Notes under the pieces: generated by a model
The model's database searches: none
What the model was told of the DNA's origin: nothing
The model's input: the letters and a program-made list of their open reading frames with translations, nothing else
DNA from: Ruminococcaceae bacterium UBA1405
GTDB taxonomy: Bacteria; Bacillota; Clostridia; Oscillospirales; Ruminococcaceae
NCBI GenBank assembly: GCA_002305685.1
Contig: DBQB01000034.1
Location: 1-64,000 of the forward strand
Length of the DNA: 64,000 nucleotides
Direction of reading: 5' to 3'
In this document: piece by piece, positions 1 through 7,921 of the stretch
Layout of the letters: every line of letters starts with the position of its first letter
Numbering within the stretch: the first letter of the stretch is position 1
Made by a program: the position numbers and the translations under genes

Positions 1-497
1 GCCAGGCAGTTGGTGGTGCAGGATGCTGCGGAGATGATCTTGTCATCAGCAGTCAGAGTGTTGTGGTTTACGTTGTAAACGATTGTCGGCAGATCGTTGC
101 CAGCCGGAGCAGAGATAACGACCTTCTTTGCACCTGCATCGATGTGAGCCTGTGCCTTAGCCTTAGAGGTGTAGAAACGAGTGCATTCCAGAACAACGTC
201 AACACCGATCTCGCCCCACGGCAGCTCTGCAGCGTTAGCCTTTGCATAGATCTTCAGAGTCTTACCGTCAACAGTGATAGTACCAGCTTCGTCATCAGCA
301 GAAACAGTGTGCTTGTTCTCACCGATCTTGCCTGCATAACCGCCCTGTGCGGTATCATACTTCAGCAGGTGAGCCAGCATAGACGGCTTAGTCAGATCGT
401 TGATTGCAACGACCTCATAACCATCTGCGCCGAACATCTGGCGGAATGCGAGACGACCGATACGGCCAAAACCATTAATAGCAACTTTAACAGCCAT
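1..497 (-). CDS. gap: Glyceraldehyde-3-phosphate dehydrogenase, N-terminal part (cut by window edge)
   Basis: This glycolytic enzyme oxidises glyceraldehyde-3-phosphate with NAD and phosphate in the cytoplasm. Reading the minus strand from ATG at 497 gives MAVKVAINGFGRIGRLAFR, the NAD-binding Rossmann start (GFGRIGR). About 165 residues later comes the catalytic-cysteine motif SAASCTTNCLA, right at the window edge, so the C-terminal half lies outside. The start is fixed by an AGGAGG-type ribosome binding site about 7 bases upstream. It is divergent from the kinase-like gene at 812. Codon choice is strongly biased (many GCT, CTG and AAG), as expected for a highly expressed gene. Identification is secure. 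Confidence 0.97.
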   Translation of the reverse strand, partial: MAVKVAINGFGRIGRLAFRQMFGADGYEVVAINDLTKPSMLAHLLKYDTAQGGYAGKIGENKHTVSADDEAGTITVDGKTLKIYAKANAAELPWGEIGVDVVLECTRFYTSKAKAQAHIDAGAKKVVISAPAGNDLPTIVYNVNHNTLTADDKIISAASCTTNCL

Positions 498-530
498 TGG
501 AATTACCTCCTAGTAATATACTGTACCTTT

Positions 531-559
531 ATTTTATACCAATTTCGAAAAACATACAA
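531..559 (-). promoter_or_regulatory. Probable gap promoter
   Basis: On the minus strand TTGTAT (559-554) and TAAAAT (536-531) are separated by 17 bases and lie 34 bases upstream of the gap start codon. The hexamers are moderate matches to the housekeeping consensus. Confidence 0.45.
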
Positions 560-668
560 GAACCGCGTCAAATTTTTAACTAATTTTTTACTCATTTGGC
601 GTAAAACTTCCAGGAGAAAACGGGCGGGTTTCTGTAAAAAATGTCTATATATACTTTCTCACGAAAAG

Positions 669-723
669 ATGGTACAATGAATTCGACAAAATTCTATGTT
701 TTTCGACAAATATTATCCGACAA
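669..723 (+). promoter_or_regulatory. Extended -10 promoter with tandem Spo0A (0A) box-like sites
   Basis: TGGTACAAT (670-678) is an extended -10 element facing the kinase-like gene. Directly downstream lie TTCGACAA (682-689), TTCGACAA (702-709) and the weaker TCCGACAA (716-723). The reverse complement TTGTCGAA contains the known Spo0A box core TGTCGAA. The first two are 20 bp apart, about two helical turns. Their position over and just after the expected start of transcription would suit repression by phosphorylated Spo0A; that reading is inference. Confidence 0.55.
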
Positions 724-811
724 CTTATTCAGAATATTTCTCATTTATATTCATGTTTTAAATTTGCCATATTCCTCGAATTTATTTATGCAGGTCAAAG
801 GGGATGAAAGA

Positions 812-1969
812 TTGTTTTCTTCTTTACTTTTTGATAACCTCACAGACCAGTACCGAAAAAGCGCCACCGCGTTTGCCATCGCGGACGATCATCTCAGAAT
901 CATCTGGTACAACAACGCCATTGCCAAACAGTGTCCCTCTCTGGTGATGGGGGAAGGCCTGGAAGCCGTCAAACTGACAGTGGGGCGAGACGCCCTGATG
1001 GAGATGCTATCCCTGGGAAAGGTGTTTTACACCCCCTGCCTGCAGGAACCATTGTTCCGATACTGTGTAACCATTGTTCCTATCCTGGAAAACGGCAGCT
1101 TTGCGGGAGGACTGGTTACAGCCTCAGAAGCATCCCCCGCGGTAAGTTCCTCCAACAATATCTCCGGTACCGAGCAGCTTTCCGCCGTTTTCTCCCAGCA
1201 GATACGGGAACCGCTGTTTTCCGTCTTTTCTACCCTGCAGCTGCTCAACGCCTCCGCCGAACAGCTTGCGGAAAACACCGAGCAACAGGTAAAATTGCAG
1301 GAGGGAATCCAGCAAATCAATCAGCAGTGTTATCACCTGCTCCGCTTTTCGATGAATTTCGCCGAACTGATCCGTCTGGAAAACGGCGCCGGAAACAGCG
1401 AGTCCCAGCGGGTGGAGCTATGCGGGTTCTTAGAACGCCTTTGCACCGCGCTGCATCTGACGGCGCTGGACAAAGGGATTGATTTTTTCTTTTCTCTTCC
1501 GCCCAAACCGCTGTATCTGATCTGCGATACCAACCGCTTGACCTACGCCATTTTACTGCTGATGGCCAACTCCTTTCGCTTCACCGCACAAGGAAGCATT
1601 CGTTTACAGGTTTCCGCTGCCCAAAACAACATCCACGTCACCGTTTCGGACAGTGGGTGCGGCATCCCGGCGGAAAACCTCTCCCGCATCTACGATCTCT
1701 GCTTCTCCTACGATCCCGTTCAAAAATGTGCCGCAGGGCCGGGAATCGGGTTGACGTTGCTGCGGCAGATGATTCTTTCCAGCGGTGGAACGCTGCTGAT
1801 TACCTCCGCAGGGCTGGGCAAAGGTACCACAGCCGCCTTTGATTTTCCGTATGAAAACGATTTCTCCATCCCGCTGCTGCATCAGGACCCGGTTCAGGGA
1901 CATTTTAACGACCGCTTTTCCCTGTTTCATATTTTGATGTCCGGCGTTGCCGGCGCTCCCGAAATATAA
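812..1969 (+). CDS. Orphan histidine-kinase-like protein lacking the phosphoacceptor histidine
   Basis: Predicted sensor-kinase relative of 385 residues. The N-terminal ~100 residues resemble a PAS-type sensor (AIADDHLRIIWYNNAIA). A HisKA-like helix follows, and the C-terminal ATPase domain keeps the N box (LLLMANSFRFT), G1 box (VSDSGCGIPAENL) and G2 box (GPGIGLTLLRQM). In the HisKA helix the usual SHELRTPL is replaced by SQQIREPL, so the histidine is glutamine 129 (codon 1196-1198). I chose TTG 812, preceded by AAAGGGG with 8-base spacing; ATG 788 is in frame but has no such site. No transmembrane segment and no partner response regulator are visible. It could be a pseudokinase, a phosphatase of a response regulator, or a scaffold. 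0A-like boxes in its promoter hint at a sporulation link. Confidence 0.75.
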   Translation: MFSSLLFDNLTDQYRKSATAFAIADDHLRIIWYNNAIAKQCPSLVMGEGLEAVKLTVGRDALMEMLSLGKVFYTPCLQEPLFRYCVTIVPILENGSFAGGLVTASEASPAVSSSNNISGTEQLSAVFSQQIREPLFSVFSTLQLLNASAEQLAENTEQQVKLQEGIQQINQQCYHLLRFSMNFAELIRLENGAGNSESQRVELCGFLERLCTALHLTALDKGIDFFFSLPPKPLYLICDTNRLTYAILLLMANSFRFTAQGSIRLQVSAAQNNIHVTVSDSGCGIPAENLSRIYDLCFSYDPVQKCAAGPGIGLTLLRQMILSSGGTLLITSAGLGKGTTAAFDFPYENDFSIPLLHQDPVQGHFNDRFSLFHILMSGVAGAPEI

Positions 1970-1984
1970 CTTTCCCGAAAACAA

Positions 1985-2022
1985 ATGCCGGGGTACCGTT
2001 TTTCCAAAACGATACCCCGGCA
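1985..2022. terminator. Bidirectional terminator between convergent genes
   Basis: Inverted repeat TGCCGGGGTA (1986-1995) with TACCCCGGCA (2012-2021), extended inward by CGTTTT/AAAACG, with A/T-rich flanks on both sides. It sits between the convergent kinase-like and SPFH genes. Confidence 0.75.
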
Positions 2023-2036
2023 TATTTCATTTTGGT

Positions 2037-2948
2037 TTAGTTTTCGTCCTGCTGCACCGCAGACTGCTGAGACTGGTTGGAATCGGCGCCGTCCAACACC
2101 ACAAAGGGGTTTACCCCATCGCCCATAACCTGGGGGAACTGCCCGTTCCATTTCTGGATTTTTTGATATTCCAGGTACTGGGGAGAAGCGTTGAGCTGTT
2201 CCTGGATTACCTGGATGTTATACGCCTGAGCCTCCGCCTCGATCTTCTGGCTCTCCGCCTCCGCTTCCGCCTGGATCACCGTCTGACGCGCCAGCTCCTC
2301 GGTCTCCTTGGTCTTGTTCTGCATCTTGAGCGCATCCTGCTCCGCTACCACCTTGGCCCGCACTGCCTCCTCAAATCCGTCCTCAAAATCCACGTTTTCC
2401 AGTGCGAAGGCTGTCACGATGATACCGTTTTGCTGCAAGCTCTCGCCAATCTTGTCCTCAATGTTCTCCTGCACCACCGTGCGGTTCTGGATCAGTTCCT
2501 CCGCCCGGAACTGGCCGATTTCGTTTTTCACAATAGACATCAGCTGGGGAATCACCAGCTTGGACTCCACGTTCCCAATGCCAATGTTGCGGATAATATC
2601 CGAAAGCTGGCTTTGGTCATAATAATAGTTGAGTTTAAACTGAAGGTTTTCCACCGTCTGGGTGTCCTTGGTATATGCCGAGGTGGAGGACTCGTAAATC
2701 TGCTCCCGGATATCCACCCGGCTCACCGTCTCCACCAGCGGCAGCTTGAAATTAAGCCCCGGCTGCAAATCGTCCGCCACAATTTTGCCGAAACGGTATT
2801 TTACCCCAATATATCCCTCCGAGATGGTATAGGTACTGGAAAAGCCCAAAATCAAAAGAAGAATCACCACAATGGCTAGGACAATCCATCTTTTGATCGC
2901 ATTGCCTTGTCGTTTTCTGTCCAGATCAATAGGCCGGTTTTCACTCAT
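2037..2948 (-). CDS. SPFH/prohibitin (HflK/HflC-like) membrane protein
   Basis: 303-residue band-7 protein. It has a short basic cytoplasmic start, one transmembrane helix (about residues 19-40), then an SPFH domain beginning TYTISEGYIGVKYRFGKI and containing the typical inner segment around RVDIREQIYESS. A long Ala/Glu/Gln-rich coiled coil (about 205-255) and a Gln/Ser-rich tail follow. Family members form ring-shaped scaffolds in membrane microdomains and often modulate membrane proteases. It is the second gene of a unit with the NERD-domain gene (63-base gap, AAAGGAAG ribosome binding site). The exact client is not visible from sequence. Confidence 0.85.
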   Translation of the reverse strand: MSENRPIDLDRKRQGNAIKRWIVLAIVVILLLILGFSSTYTISEGYIGVKYRFGKIVADDLQPGLNFKLPLVETVSRVDIREQIYESSTSAYTKDTQTVENLQFKLNYYYDQSQLSDIIRNIGIGNVESKLVIPQLMSIVKNEIGQFRAEELIQNRTVVQENIEDKIGESLQQNGIIVTAFALENVDFEDGFEEAVRAKVVAEQDALKMQNKTKETEELARQTVIQAEAEAESQKIEAEAQAYNIQVIQEQLNASPQYLEYQKIQKWNGQFPQVMGDGVNPFVVLDGADSNQSQQSAVQQDEN

Positions 2949-3011
2949 TGCAATCTTCCTTTCTTCCTTTGCTGCGGCCGCCCCGGCAAACCTGCTGCGT
3001 TTTCAGCCCTC

Positions 3012-3611
3012 TTATTTTTCAGAGAACAGCCGGCAGATTCGCTGGGCGTCCACCCCGTTGTCCCGATCAAATTTCTCCCGATTGAGATAGTCGCTGAGCT
3101 GGGAAACCCGCACCGCCGGAACCTCGCTTCCGGTAAAACAGCCGCATTTCTTGGCGTAGGAATCGTAGACGATCAGCTGTTCCACCGGCACGCTGTAGAT
3201 CTCCTCCTTGGCAAAAAGCCTGCGCAGCAGCTCAATGTTCTTTTGGTTTTTCAGATAAGGGTTGGGAATCTGCTCCCGGGTTTTGGTGTTGTCCCAAATC
3301 CAGTAGGGGGTCTTGGCGTCTCCAAAATAGGAACCCCGATGGTCCAGCGTAGTGACGATGAGCAGTCCAAAAGGTCCCGCCAGAAGGTGGGAAAATTCCC
3401 CCGTTTTGCCCTCCACTTCAAAATGCACATCCTGCATCACCTGATAACGGCGAAGAAGGGCATATCGCTTTAAAATCCGCTGAACCGCCCTGCCATAATA
3501 AGAAGGCCGCTTGTTGCGCACCCGCGCAAGATAATACCAGGTGAGTCCGATGGTGGGAGCCAGCAAAATCAGCCCCATCAAAACAAAAAGCAATATCCCG
3601 GTTACATTCAT
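3012..3611 (-). CDS. Membrane-anchored NERD (nuclease-related) domain protein
   Basis: 199-residue protein with an N-terminal transmembrane helix (ILLFVLMGLILLAPTIGLTWYY) followed by a soluble domain. The domain contains DVHFEVEGKTGEFSHLLAGP and LLIVTTLDHRGSYFG, the pattern of NERD domains, which are distantly related to restriction-endonuclease-like folds. ATG 3611 was chosen because GGAGGAGG lies 6 bases upstream; ATG 3617 is also in frame but too close to that site. It precedes the SPFH gene. Whether it cuts DNA is unknown. Promoter at 3687-3714. Confidence 0.7.
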   Translation of the reverse strand: MNVTGILLFVLMGLILLAPTIGLTWYYLARVRNKRPSYYGRAVQRILKRYALLRRYQVMQDVHFEVEGKTGEFSHLLAGPFGLLIVTTLDHRGSYFGDAKTPYWIWDNTKTREQIPNPYLKNQKNIELLRRLFAKEEIYSVPVEQLIVYDSYAKKCGCFTGSEVPAVRVSQLSDYLNREKFDRDNGVDAQRICRLFSEK

Positions 3612-3686
3612 ATTCATCCTCCTCCGGCCTCTCGGCGTGCAACCCCAGCAAAGCCGGGATATTTGCACACAGCTGCCATATGAAAG

Positions 3687-3714
3687 ATTGTAACATAATT
3701 TCTTTTCAGTGAAA
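3687..3714 (-). promoter_or_regulatory. Promoter of the NERD-SPFH unit
   Basis: Minus-strand TTTCAC (3714-3709), a 16-base spacer and TACAAT (3692-3687), about 75 bases before the start codon. Confidence 0.5.
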
Positions 3715-3800
3715 ATAGCGAATCGGGAAAAAATTGTGACAGTTTCATGAACAAACCAAAATCAGGAATTGCGCAAACCGCAACACCACAGCGCCGGTTT

Positions 3801-3810
3801 ATGCTATAAT
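3801..3810 (+). promoter_or_regulatory. Extended -10 of the esterase gene
   Basis: TATGCTATAAT carries a perfect -10 (3805-3810) with an upstream TG. No good -35 at the right distance. The start codon lies 95 bases downstream. Confidence 0.5.
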
Positions 3811-3904
3811 GAGGACAGAACGCCGCGAGACGCAGCCGTCGGAGCATTCCACCCGCCCGAACCGGTTGCGTATTGTCCATCATACTTGTTTCAGGAGGTA
3901 CTTC

Positions 3905-5005
3905 ATGCCCATCAGCAACGCCATGCGCGCCGCATTGCGGGCGCTGTCCTATCCCGAACCGGATATCCGAAAAACCTACCCGCTGGAGCGCAGGGTCAAG
4001 CTGCTGGCCTCCAAGATGGGGACTTTGCAGCCAAACGGCTGTTACAGCATCGACAGTACTTTCTGCCATAACAGCCACACCATCCCACTGCGCATCTATT
4101 TCCCCGCCAACAGCAAGGAAGAGGTGGTACACCAAAATCCGGTGCTGCTGTTTTTCCATGGCGGCGGCTGGGTGATGGGCTGTATCGAGAGCTATGACTC
4201 CGTCTGCCGCCGCCTTGCCCGGCTTACCGGGCTCATTGTTGTCTCCACCCAGTACCGGCTGGCACCGGAACATCCTTATCCGGCGGCGGTGGAGGACTGT
4301 TTCTCCGTCGCCCAGGCGCTCAGCGAAGGCCGGATCCTGCCGGGCGTCGGTCCAGAACAGGTGACCCTCATCGGAGACAGCGCAGGAGGAAATCTGGCGG
4401 CGGCAGTATCCCTGATGGCCAGAGACCGGTTGGAACTCTTTCCTGCCGCTCAGATTCTCATCTATCCTGCCCTCTATAACCAGTACGGTCCCGATTCCCC
4501 ATACCCCTCGGTACAGGAAAACGGAACCGACTATCTGCTTACCGCCAAGCGGCTCAGCGAATTTGTGCAGCTGTATCAGGGAGAGAACAAAGCCGCCTCC
4601 TCCCAGTGTTATTTTGCACCGCTTCTGGCAAAGGACCTTTCCCGTCAGCCCCCCACCCTGATCATCACCGCCGAGTATTGTCCGCTGCGGGACGAGGGGG
4701 AGGATTACGGGAAAAAACTGCAAAAAGCCGGCGTATCGGCGACGGTATGCCGGATTCCCGATGCACTGCACAATTTTTTTATGCTCACCGAAAACTTTGC
4801 CGCCGTTCGCCGCACCCATGAGCAGATACAGCGTTTCCTCGGCCAAATTTACCCCCAACAGCAATATCCTGCTCTGCCCTGGGAAATCCCTCAGGGTGCT
4901 GAAACACCGGCCTCCCCACAGAACCGGTCGGTGCTCCACCGCACCTCCTTTTCACAGATCGAGGAGCAGTTGCGGCGCCACTGGAAACATAATTCTCCCA
5001 AATAA
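3905..5005 (+). CDS. Alpha/beta hydrolase of the hormone-sensitive-lipase (esterase) family
   Basis: 366-residue cytoplasmic serine esterase candidate. It has the oxyanion-hole motif FFHGGGWVMG, the nucleophile elbow GDSAGGN, a late acidic region (TAEYCPLRDEGEDYG) and the histidine of ALHNFF, which together give the HSL-family Ser-Asp-His triad. The true substrate is unknown; family members cleave short acyl esters, for example acetyl groups on plant glycans. ATG 3905 was chosen for the CAGGAGG site 6 bases upstream rather than longer in-frame extensions. It converges on the lipoprotein gene with only 6 bases between stops. Confidence 0.88.
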   Translation: MPISNAMRAALRALSYPEPDIRKTYPLERRVKLLASKMGTLQPNGCYSIDSTFCHNSHTIPLRIYFPANSKEEVVHQNPVLLFFHGGGWVMGCIESYDSVCRRLARLTGLIVVSTQYRLAPEHPYPAAVEDCFSVAQALSEGRILPGVGPEQVTLIGDSAGGNLAAAVSLMARDRLELFPAAQILIYPALYNQYGPDSPYPSVQENGTDYLLTAKRLSEFVQLYQGENKAASSQCYFAPLLAKDLSRQPPTLIITAEYCPLRDEGEDYGKKLQKAGVSATVCRIPDALHNFFMLTENFAAVRRTHEQIQRFLGQIYPQQQYPALPWEIPQGAETPASPQNRSVLHRTSFSQIEEQLRRHWKHNSPK

Positions 5006-5011
5006 TTCCCG

Positions 5012-5950
5012 TTAGGGAGTGGTCAACTGCTCCAGCACCACCGGGAAAACCGACTCCAGAAATGACTGGGTAACCCCCACCGAGGAGCGTATCTGACAGC
5101 TGCAAGGTTCCCCGTCCAGCTCCACCGGGAAAGAGAGGGTATACCACATTTCCCCCCGTCCGGCCATGGTGGCGGTAACTCCGCCGGCACTGACACTCCC
5201 CGACAGGTCGCCATCAAAATAGCTTTGGGCGGCCGAGTTTCCCCGGGACAGAGAAACGCTCAGCGTATCCTCCCCCTTGCGGTAGCTGACCGAACCGATC
5301 ACACTGCCGATTGCCAGATACCGATCCTCCCAAACATAACCGCCGGGCAGTTGTTCCAGCTGCTGCATTTGGGAAAGCGCGGGTATCTCCACCGCCTGGG
5401 CCAGTTCCTCCAAGGTATCGTACGTCTTTTCCGGCCGGGCAATCCAGTCGGCGTCCGGCACCTTGGAGACCTCCTCCAGGCTTATGATATAATCTTGCGC
5501 CTGGCTGGCCGGAAGGCCGCTGAGAGAATAAAGCATCCCATCCTCCTCCCAGGTTACCAGGCAGGGAGCGTCCTGATCCTGCGGCGCTGTGGAGAAATAC
5601 GTACCGGTTACCCCGTCAACGGATTCCGTCCAGCTGTACGGATAGTCCTGAAAATCCCCGCTGATCCCGCTCTCACTCAGCTCTTTGGTCTTTTTGGCGG
5701 TGCGGTAGAGAAAGCTCTGGGTACCATCCGAATATTCCAGTGAAACCACCTTCCCGTCGGTGATGTAACATTGGGATAGAATATACTCCCCCGGCAGATC
5801 GGTAGGTACCTGAAAATCCAGCTTGGTATTGGCGTACATCGCCGCGATGCTGATATAATGCTGCAAGGGATTCACCTGCTTTTGGTTCATACATCCCATC
5901 AGCTGCAAGATTCCCAGCGCGGCTGCTATGATCTTTAACCATCGTTTCAT
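5012..5950 (-). CDS. Lipoprotein of unknown function (DUF4367-like)
   Basis: 312 residues. A signal peptide with lipobox LQLMGC gives an extracytoplasmic protein anchored at about Cys20. The body has two related halves beginning LDFQVPTDLPGEYILSQCYI and VEIPALSQMQQLEQLPGGYV. In each, a 'predicted-value versus slope' type beta domain seems to follow, reminiscent of DUF4367, though I am not certain of the family. AGGAGG lies 7 bases before ATG. It is monocistronic and divergent from degV. Function unknown. Confidence 0.7.
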   Translation of the reverse strand: MKRWLKIIAAALGILQLMGCMNQKQVNPLQHYISIAAMYANTKLDFQVPTDLPGEYILSQCYITDGKVVSLEYSDGTQSFLYRTAKKTKELSESGISGDFQDYPYSWTESVDGVTGTYFSTAPQDQDAPCLVTWEEDGMLYSLSGLPASQAQDYIISLEEVSKVPDADWIARPEKTYDTLEELAQAVEIPALSQMQQLEQLPGGYVWEDRYLAIGSVIGSVSYRKGEDTLSVSLSRGNSAAQSYFDGDLSGSVSAGGVTATMAGRGEMWYTLSFPVELDGEPCSCQIRSSVGVTQSFLESVFPVVLEQLTTP

Positions 5951-6040
5951 ACGAAATCCTCCTAAATTGGTTCTTCGACCGGTCGGTTACAGAAGAAAAT
6001 TGGCAAAACCTTACTTCACAGGTACCTATTTGGGGTAACA

Positions 6041-6051
6041 TATGCTACAAT
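6041..6051 (+). promoter_or_regulatory. Extended -10 of degV
   Basis: TATGCTACAAT (-10 TACAAT at 6046-6051) with an upstream TG, like several other promoters in this window. The start codon is 105 bases further on. Confidence 0.45.
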
Positions 6052-6156
6052 GAAGATATACTCCATGCAGCTACTGCGGCAAAACGCCTGCCTTGCCGCC
6101 TTTGCCCCAACGCCCTATATTATAACATAAATAAGACGATCCAGGAGGCTGATAAA

Positions 6157-7023
6157 GTGAACGCTCAAAAAATAGCAGTCATAACCGACAGCTGCGCCGA
6201 CGTTCCTCCCGAATTGGCACGACAACAGGATATTTTTGTCATCCCGCTGCAACTGATCTTCAGCGACGGCGTATATCACGATGGGGTGGATATCACCGCC
6301 CAGCAGGTATACGACCGTCTGCCCACCGAAATCCCCAAAACTTCTCTTCCCGATGGGGAGACCATTCTAAATCTGTTTGCAAAAATTCGAGACGCAGGGT
6401 TTGAAAAGGCCATCGCCGTCATGCTTTCCGCCGGACTCAGCGGTACCTGCAACCTGGTGCGCAGGTTGGGGGAAGAATTTGAGGGATTGGAAATCAAAAC
6501 CTTTGATACCGTCAGCGGAAGCCTTGGAACCGGCGGCATTGCCCTGCGGCTCTCGGAATACATCCGGCAAGGCCGCCCCTGGGGAGAGCTGCTGGAGCTT
6601 ACGCCCAAACTGATTGAGAATACCCATGTTTTTTTCTCGGTCAATACACTGGAATATCTGCGCAAGGGCGGACGCATCGGGCTGATCAGCTCGGTGGCCG
6701 GTACCATGATGCAGATCAAACCGGTGATCTCCTTTGCCCCCAGCGGGGAGCTGGTGAGCGTAGCCAAGGTGCGGGGACGCAAGGCCTCCATGGAAAAACT
6801 CACCCAGCTCATTGCGCCTTACCTCAGACCCAACGCCCGGTATATCACCATGACCGCCCATGGCAACTGCCCTGAGGACGGAAAAATCATCAAAACCATG
6901 ATGCAAAAACAGTTTCCCCAATACCAGCAGCACTATGAGAGCATCATCGACGCCACCCTGGGTACCTATGTGGGGCCGCATCTCATCGGGGCGGGAATCA
7001 TTGTGCTGGAAGGGGATATGTAA
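6157..7023 (+). CDS. DegV family fatty-acid-binding protein
   Basis: 288 residues, the usual DegV length. It starts KIAVITDSCADVPPELA, the conserved N-terminal TDS motif. The middle motifs are LSAGLSGTCN and the tail is GTYVGPHLIGAGIIVL. DegV/FakB proteins bind a fatty acid between two domains and present it to the fatty-acid kinase FakA; no fakA is nearby. The start is GTG 6157 with CAGGAGG eight bases upstream. Confidence 0.93.
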   Translation: MNAQKIAVITDSCADVPPELARQQDIFVIPLQLIFSDGVYHDGVDITAQQVYDRLPTEIPKTSLPDGETILNLFAKIRDAGFEKAIAVMLSAGLSGTCNLVRRLGEEFEGLEIKTFDTVSGSLGTGGIALRLSEYIRQGRPWGELLELTPKLIENTHVFFSVNTLEYLRKGGRIGLISSVAGTMMQIKPVISFAPSGELVSVAKVRGRKASMEKLTQLIAPYLRPNARYITMTAHGNCPEDGKIIKTMMQKQFPQYQQHYESIIDATLGTYVGPHLIGAGIIVLEGDM

Positions 7024-7132
7024 CCCGGTCCACCCTGCTCCCCATCTTTTCGCCGAAATCCTCGGGCATCAGATGGGACATACCCATCCAGGATTTTTCA
7101 GCGGGATTTCCCTTTTCCCGACGATTTTTTCA

Positions 7133-7160
7133 TTGATTTTTTTGATGAATGTGGTACAAT
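7133..7160 (+). promoter_or_regulatory. Ferredoxin promoter
   Basis: TTGATT (7133-7138), a 16-base spacer and TACAAT (7155-7160), 32 bases before the ferredoxin start codon. Confidence 0.7.
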
Positions 7161-7192
7161 GGGGGTGTAAAACACAAAGGAGGTGTATCGGA

Positions 7193-7360
7193 ATGGCTTA
7201 TAAGATCGGTGATGAGTGTGTTGCTTGCGGTAGCTGCGAGGCTGAGTGCCCCGTTTCCGCTATCTCTGCTGGTGACGGCAAGTATGTGATCGATGCGGAT
7301 GCTTGCATTGAGTGCGGCGCTTGCGCCAGTGTATGTCCCGTTGGCGCTCCCAAGAACTAA
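7193..7360 (+). CDS. Clostridial 2[4Fe-4S] ferredoxin
   Basis: 55-residue electron carrier. Two CxxCxxCxxxCP clusters are visible: Cys9, 12, 15, 19 followed by Pro, and Cys38, 41, 44, 48 followed by Pro. This is exactly the small ferredoxin of anaerobes that shuttles low-potential electrons to hydrogenases and oxidoreductases. AAAGGAGG precedes the ATG by 9 bases. It has its own promoter and a strong terminator, so it is monocistronic and probably highly expressed. Confidence 0.97.
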   Translation: MAYKIGDECVACGSCEAECPVSAISAGDGKYVIDADACIECGACASVCPVGAPKN

Positions 7361-7392
7361 TTGGGAACGGCTTAAGGTTAAGCAAGAACATA

Positions 7393-7437
7393 AAACCGCT
7401 GCCTGACCGGGTTTTCCGGTTGGCAGCGGTTTTTTTA
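7393..7437 (+). terminator. Intrinsic terminator of the ferredoxin gene
   Basis: AACCGCTGCC pairs with GGCAGCGGTT, with an inner CCGG/CCGG pairing, followed by seven T. Confidence 0.92.
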
Positions 7438-7504
7438 TCCCCTTTTTTCGTCATGGATTTACAAATTATTCACAAATTTTTCTAATACTTTCTAAAAACA
7501 GGTA

Positions 7505-7533
7505 TTGTGTAATGCAAGGTACTGTGATATAGT
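7505..7533 (+). promoter_or_regulatory. Promoter of the PadR operon with a possible PadR site
   Basis: TTGTGT (7505-7510), a 17-base spacer and TATAGT (7528-7533). TACT at 7520-7523 and AGT at 7531-7533 form a partly symmetric element over the -10, where PadR-type autorepressors usually bind. The operator is inference. Confidence 0.6.
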
Positions 7534-7594
7534 TATGGCGGAGGCGGGAGGTTTCTCTTTCGCCCATCCAGTAGCTTAGGACGGAGGTTTCCCG

Positions 7595-7921
7595 ATGAAC
7601 ACCCAATTCCGAAAAGGCGCTATTGAAATGTGTATCCTCGCGCTGATCGACCATCGGGACCGATATGGCTATGAACTGGTACAGGCCATTGCAGTCTATA
7701 TGGAAATCAACGAAGGAACCGTCTACCCGATTCTGCGGCGGCTGACCCAGGAGGGATATGTCTCCACCTACCTGATGGAGAGTCCTCATGGTCCCGCCCG
7801 CAAATACTATCAGGCAACCCCCAGCGGGAAAAAACATCTGGAAAGTCTGAAAGCGGAATGGTCCGCGCTGGCCCATGTGGTCGGTTCCATACTTGGAGGC
7901 GATGAAAATGACCAAAAATGA
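7595..7921 (+). CDS. PadR family transcriptional regulator
   Basis: 108-residue winged-helix protein. The signature runs EMCILALIDHRDRYGYELV, then EGTVYPILRRLTQEGYVS and ARKYYQATPSGKKHLE, the helix-turn-helix and wing of the PadR family. Such small PadR proteins are normally autorepressors of the envelope-stress-like operon they head. Here the next gene (HAAS/DUF1700) overlaps its 3' end by 14 bases, so they are translationally coupled. Confidence 0.95.
   Translation: MNTQFRKGAIEMCILALIDHRDRYGYELVQAIAVYMEINEGTVYPILRRLTQEGYVSTYLMESPHGPARKYYQATPSGKKHLESLKAEWSALAHVVGSILGGDENDQK

Larger units (their letters stand above)
510..811. other. Divergent intergenic region between gap and the kinase-like gene
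   Basis: AT-rich stretch carrying the gap promoter on the minus strand, and on the plus strand the extended -10 and three 0A-box-like sites. In-frame codons exist upstream of 812 back to 641, but that stretch is AT-rich, has no ribosome binding site and spans the promoter, so I do not count it as coding. Confidence 0.6.

Noticed and set aside
641..811. N-terminal extension of the kinase-like protein from ATG 641
   Set aside because: It would cross the -10 element and 0A-like boxes, is AT-rich and has no ribosome site; TTG 812 has one.
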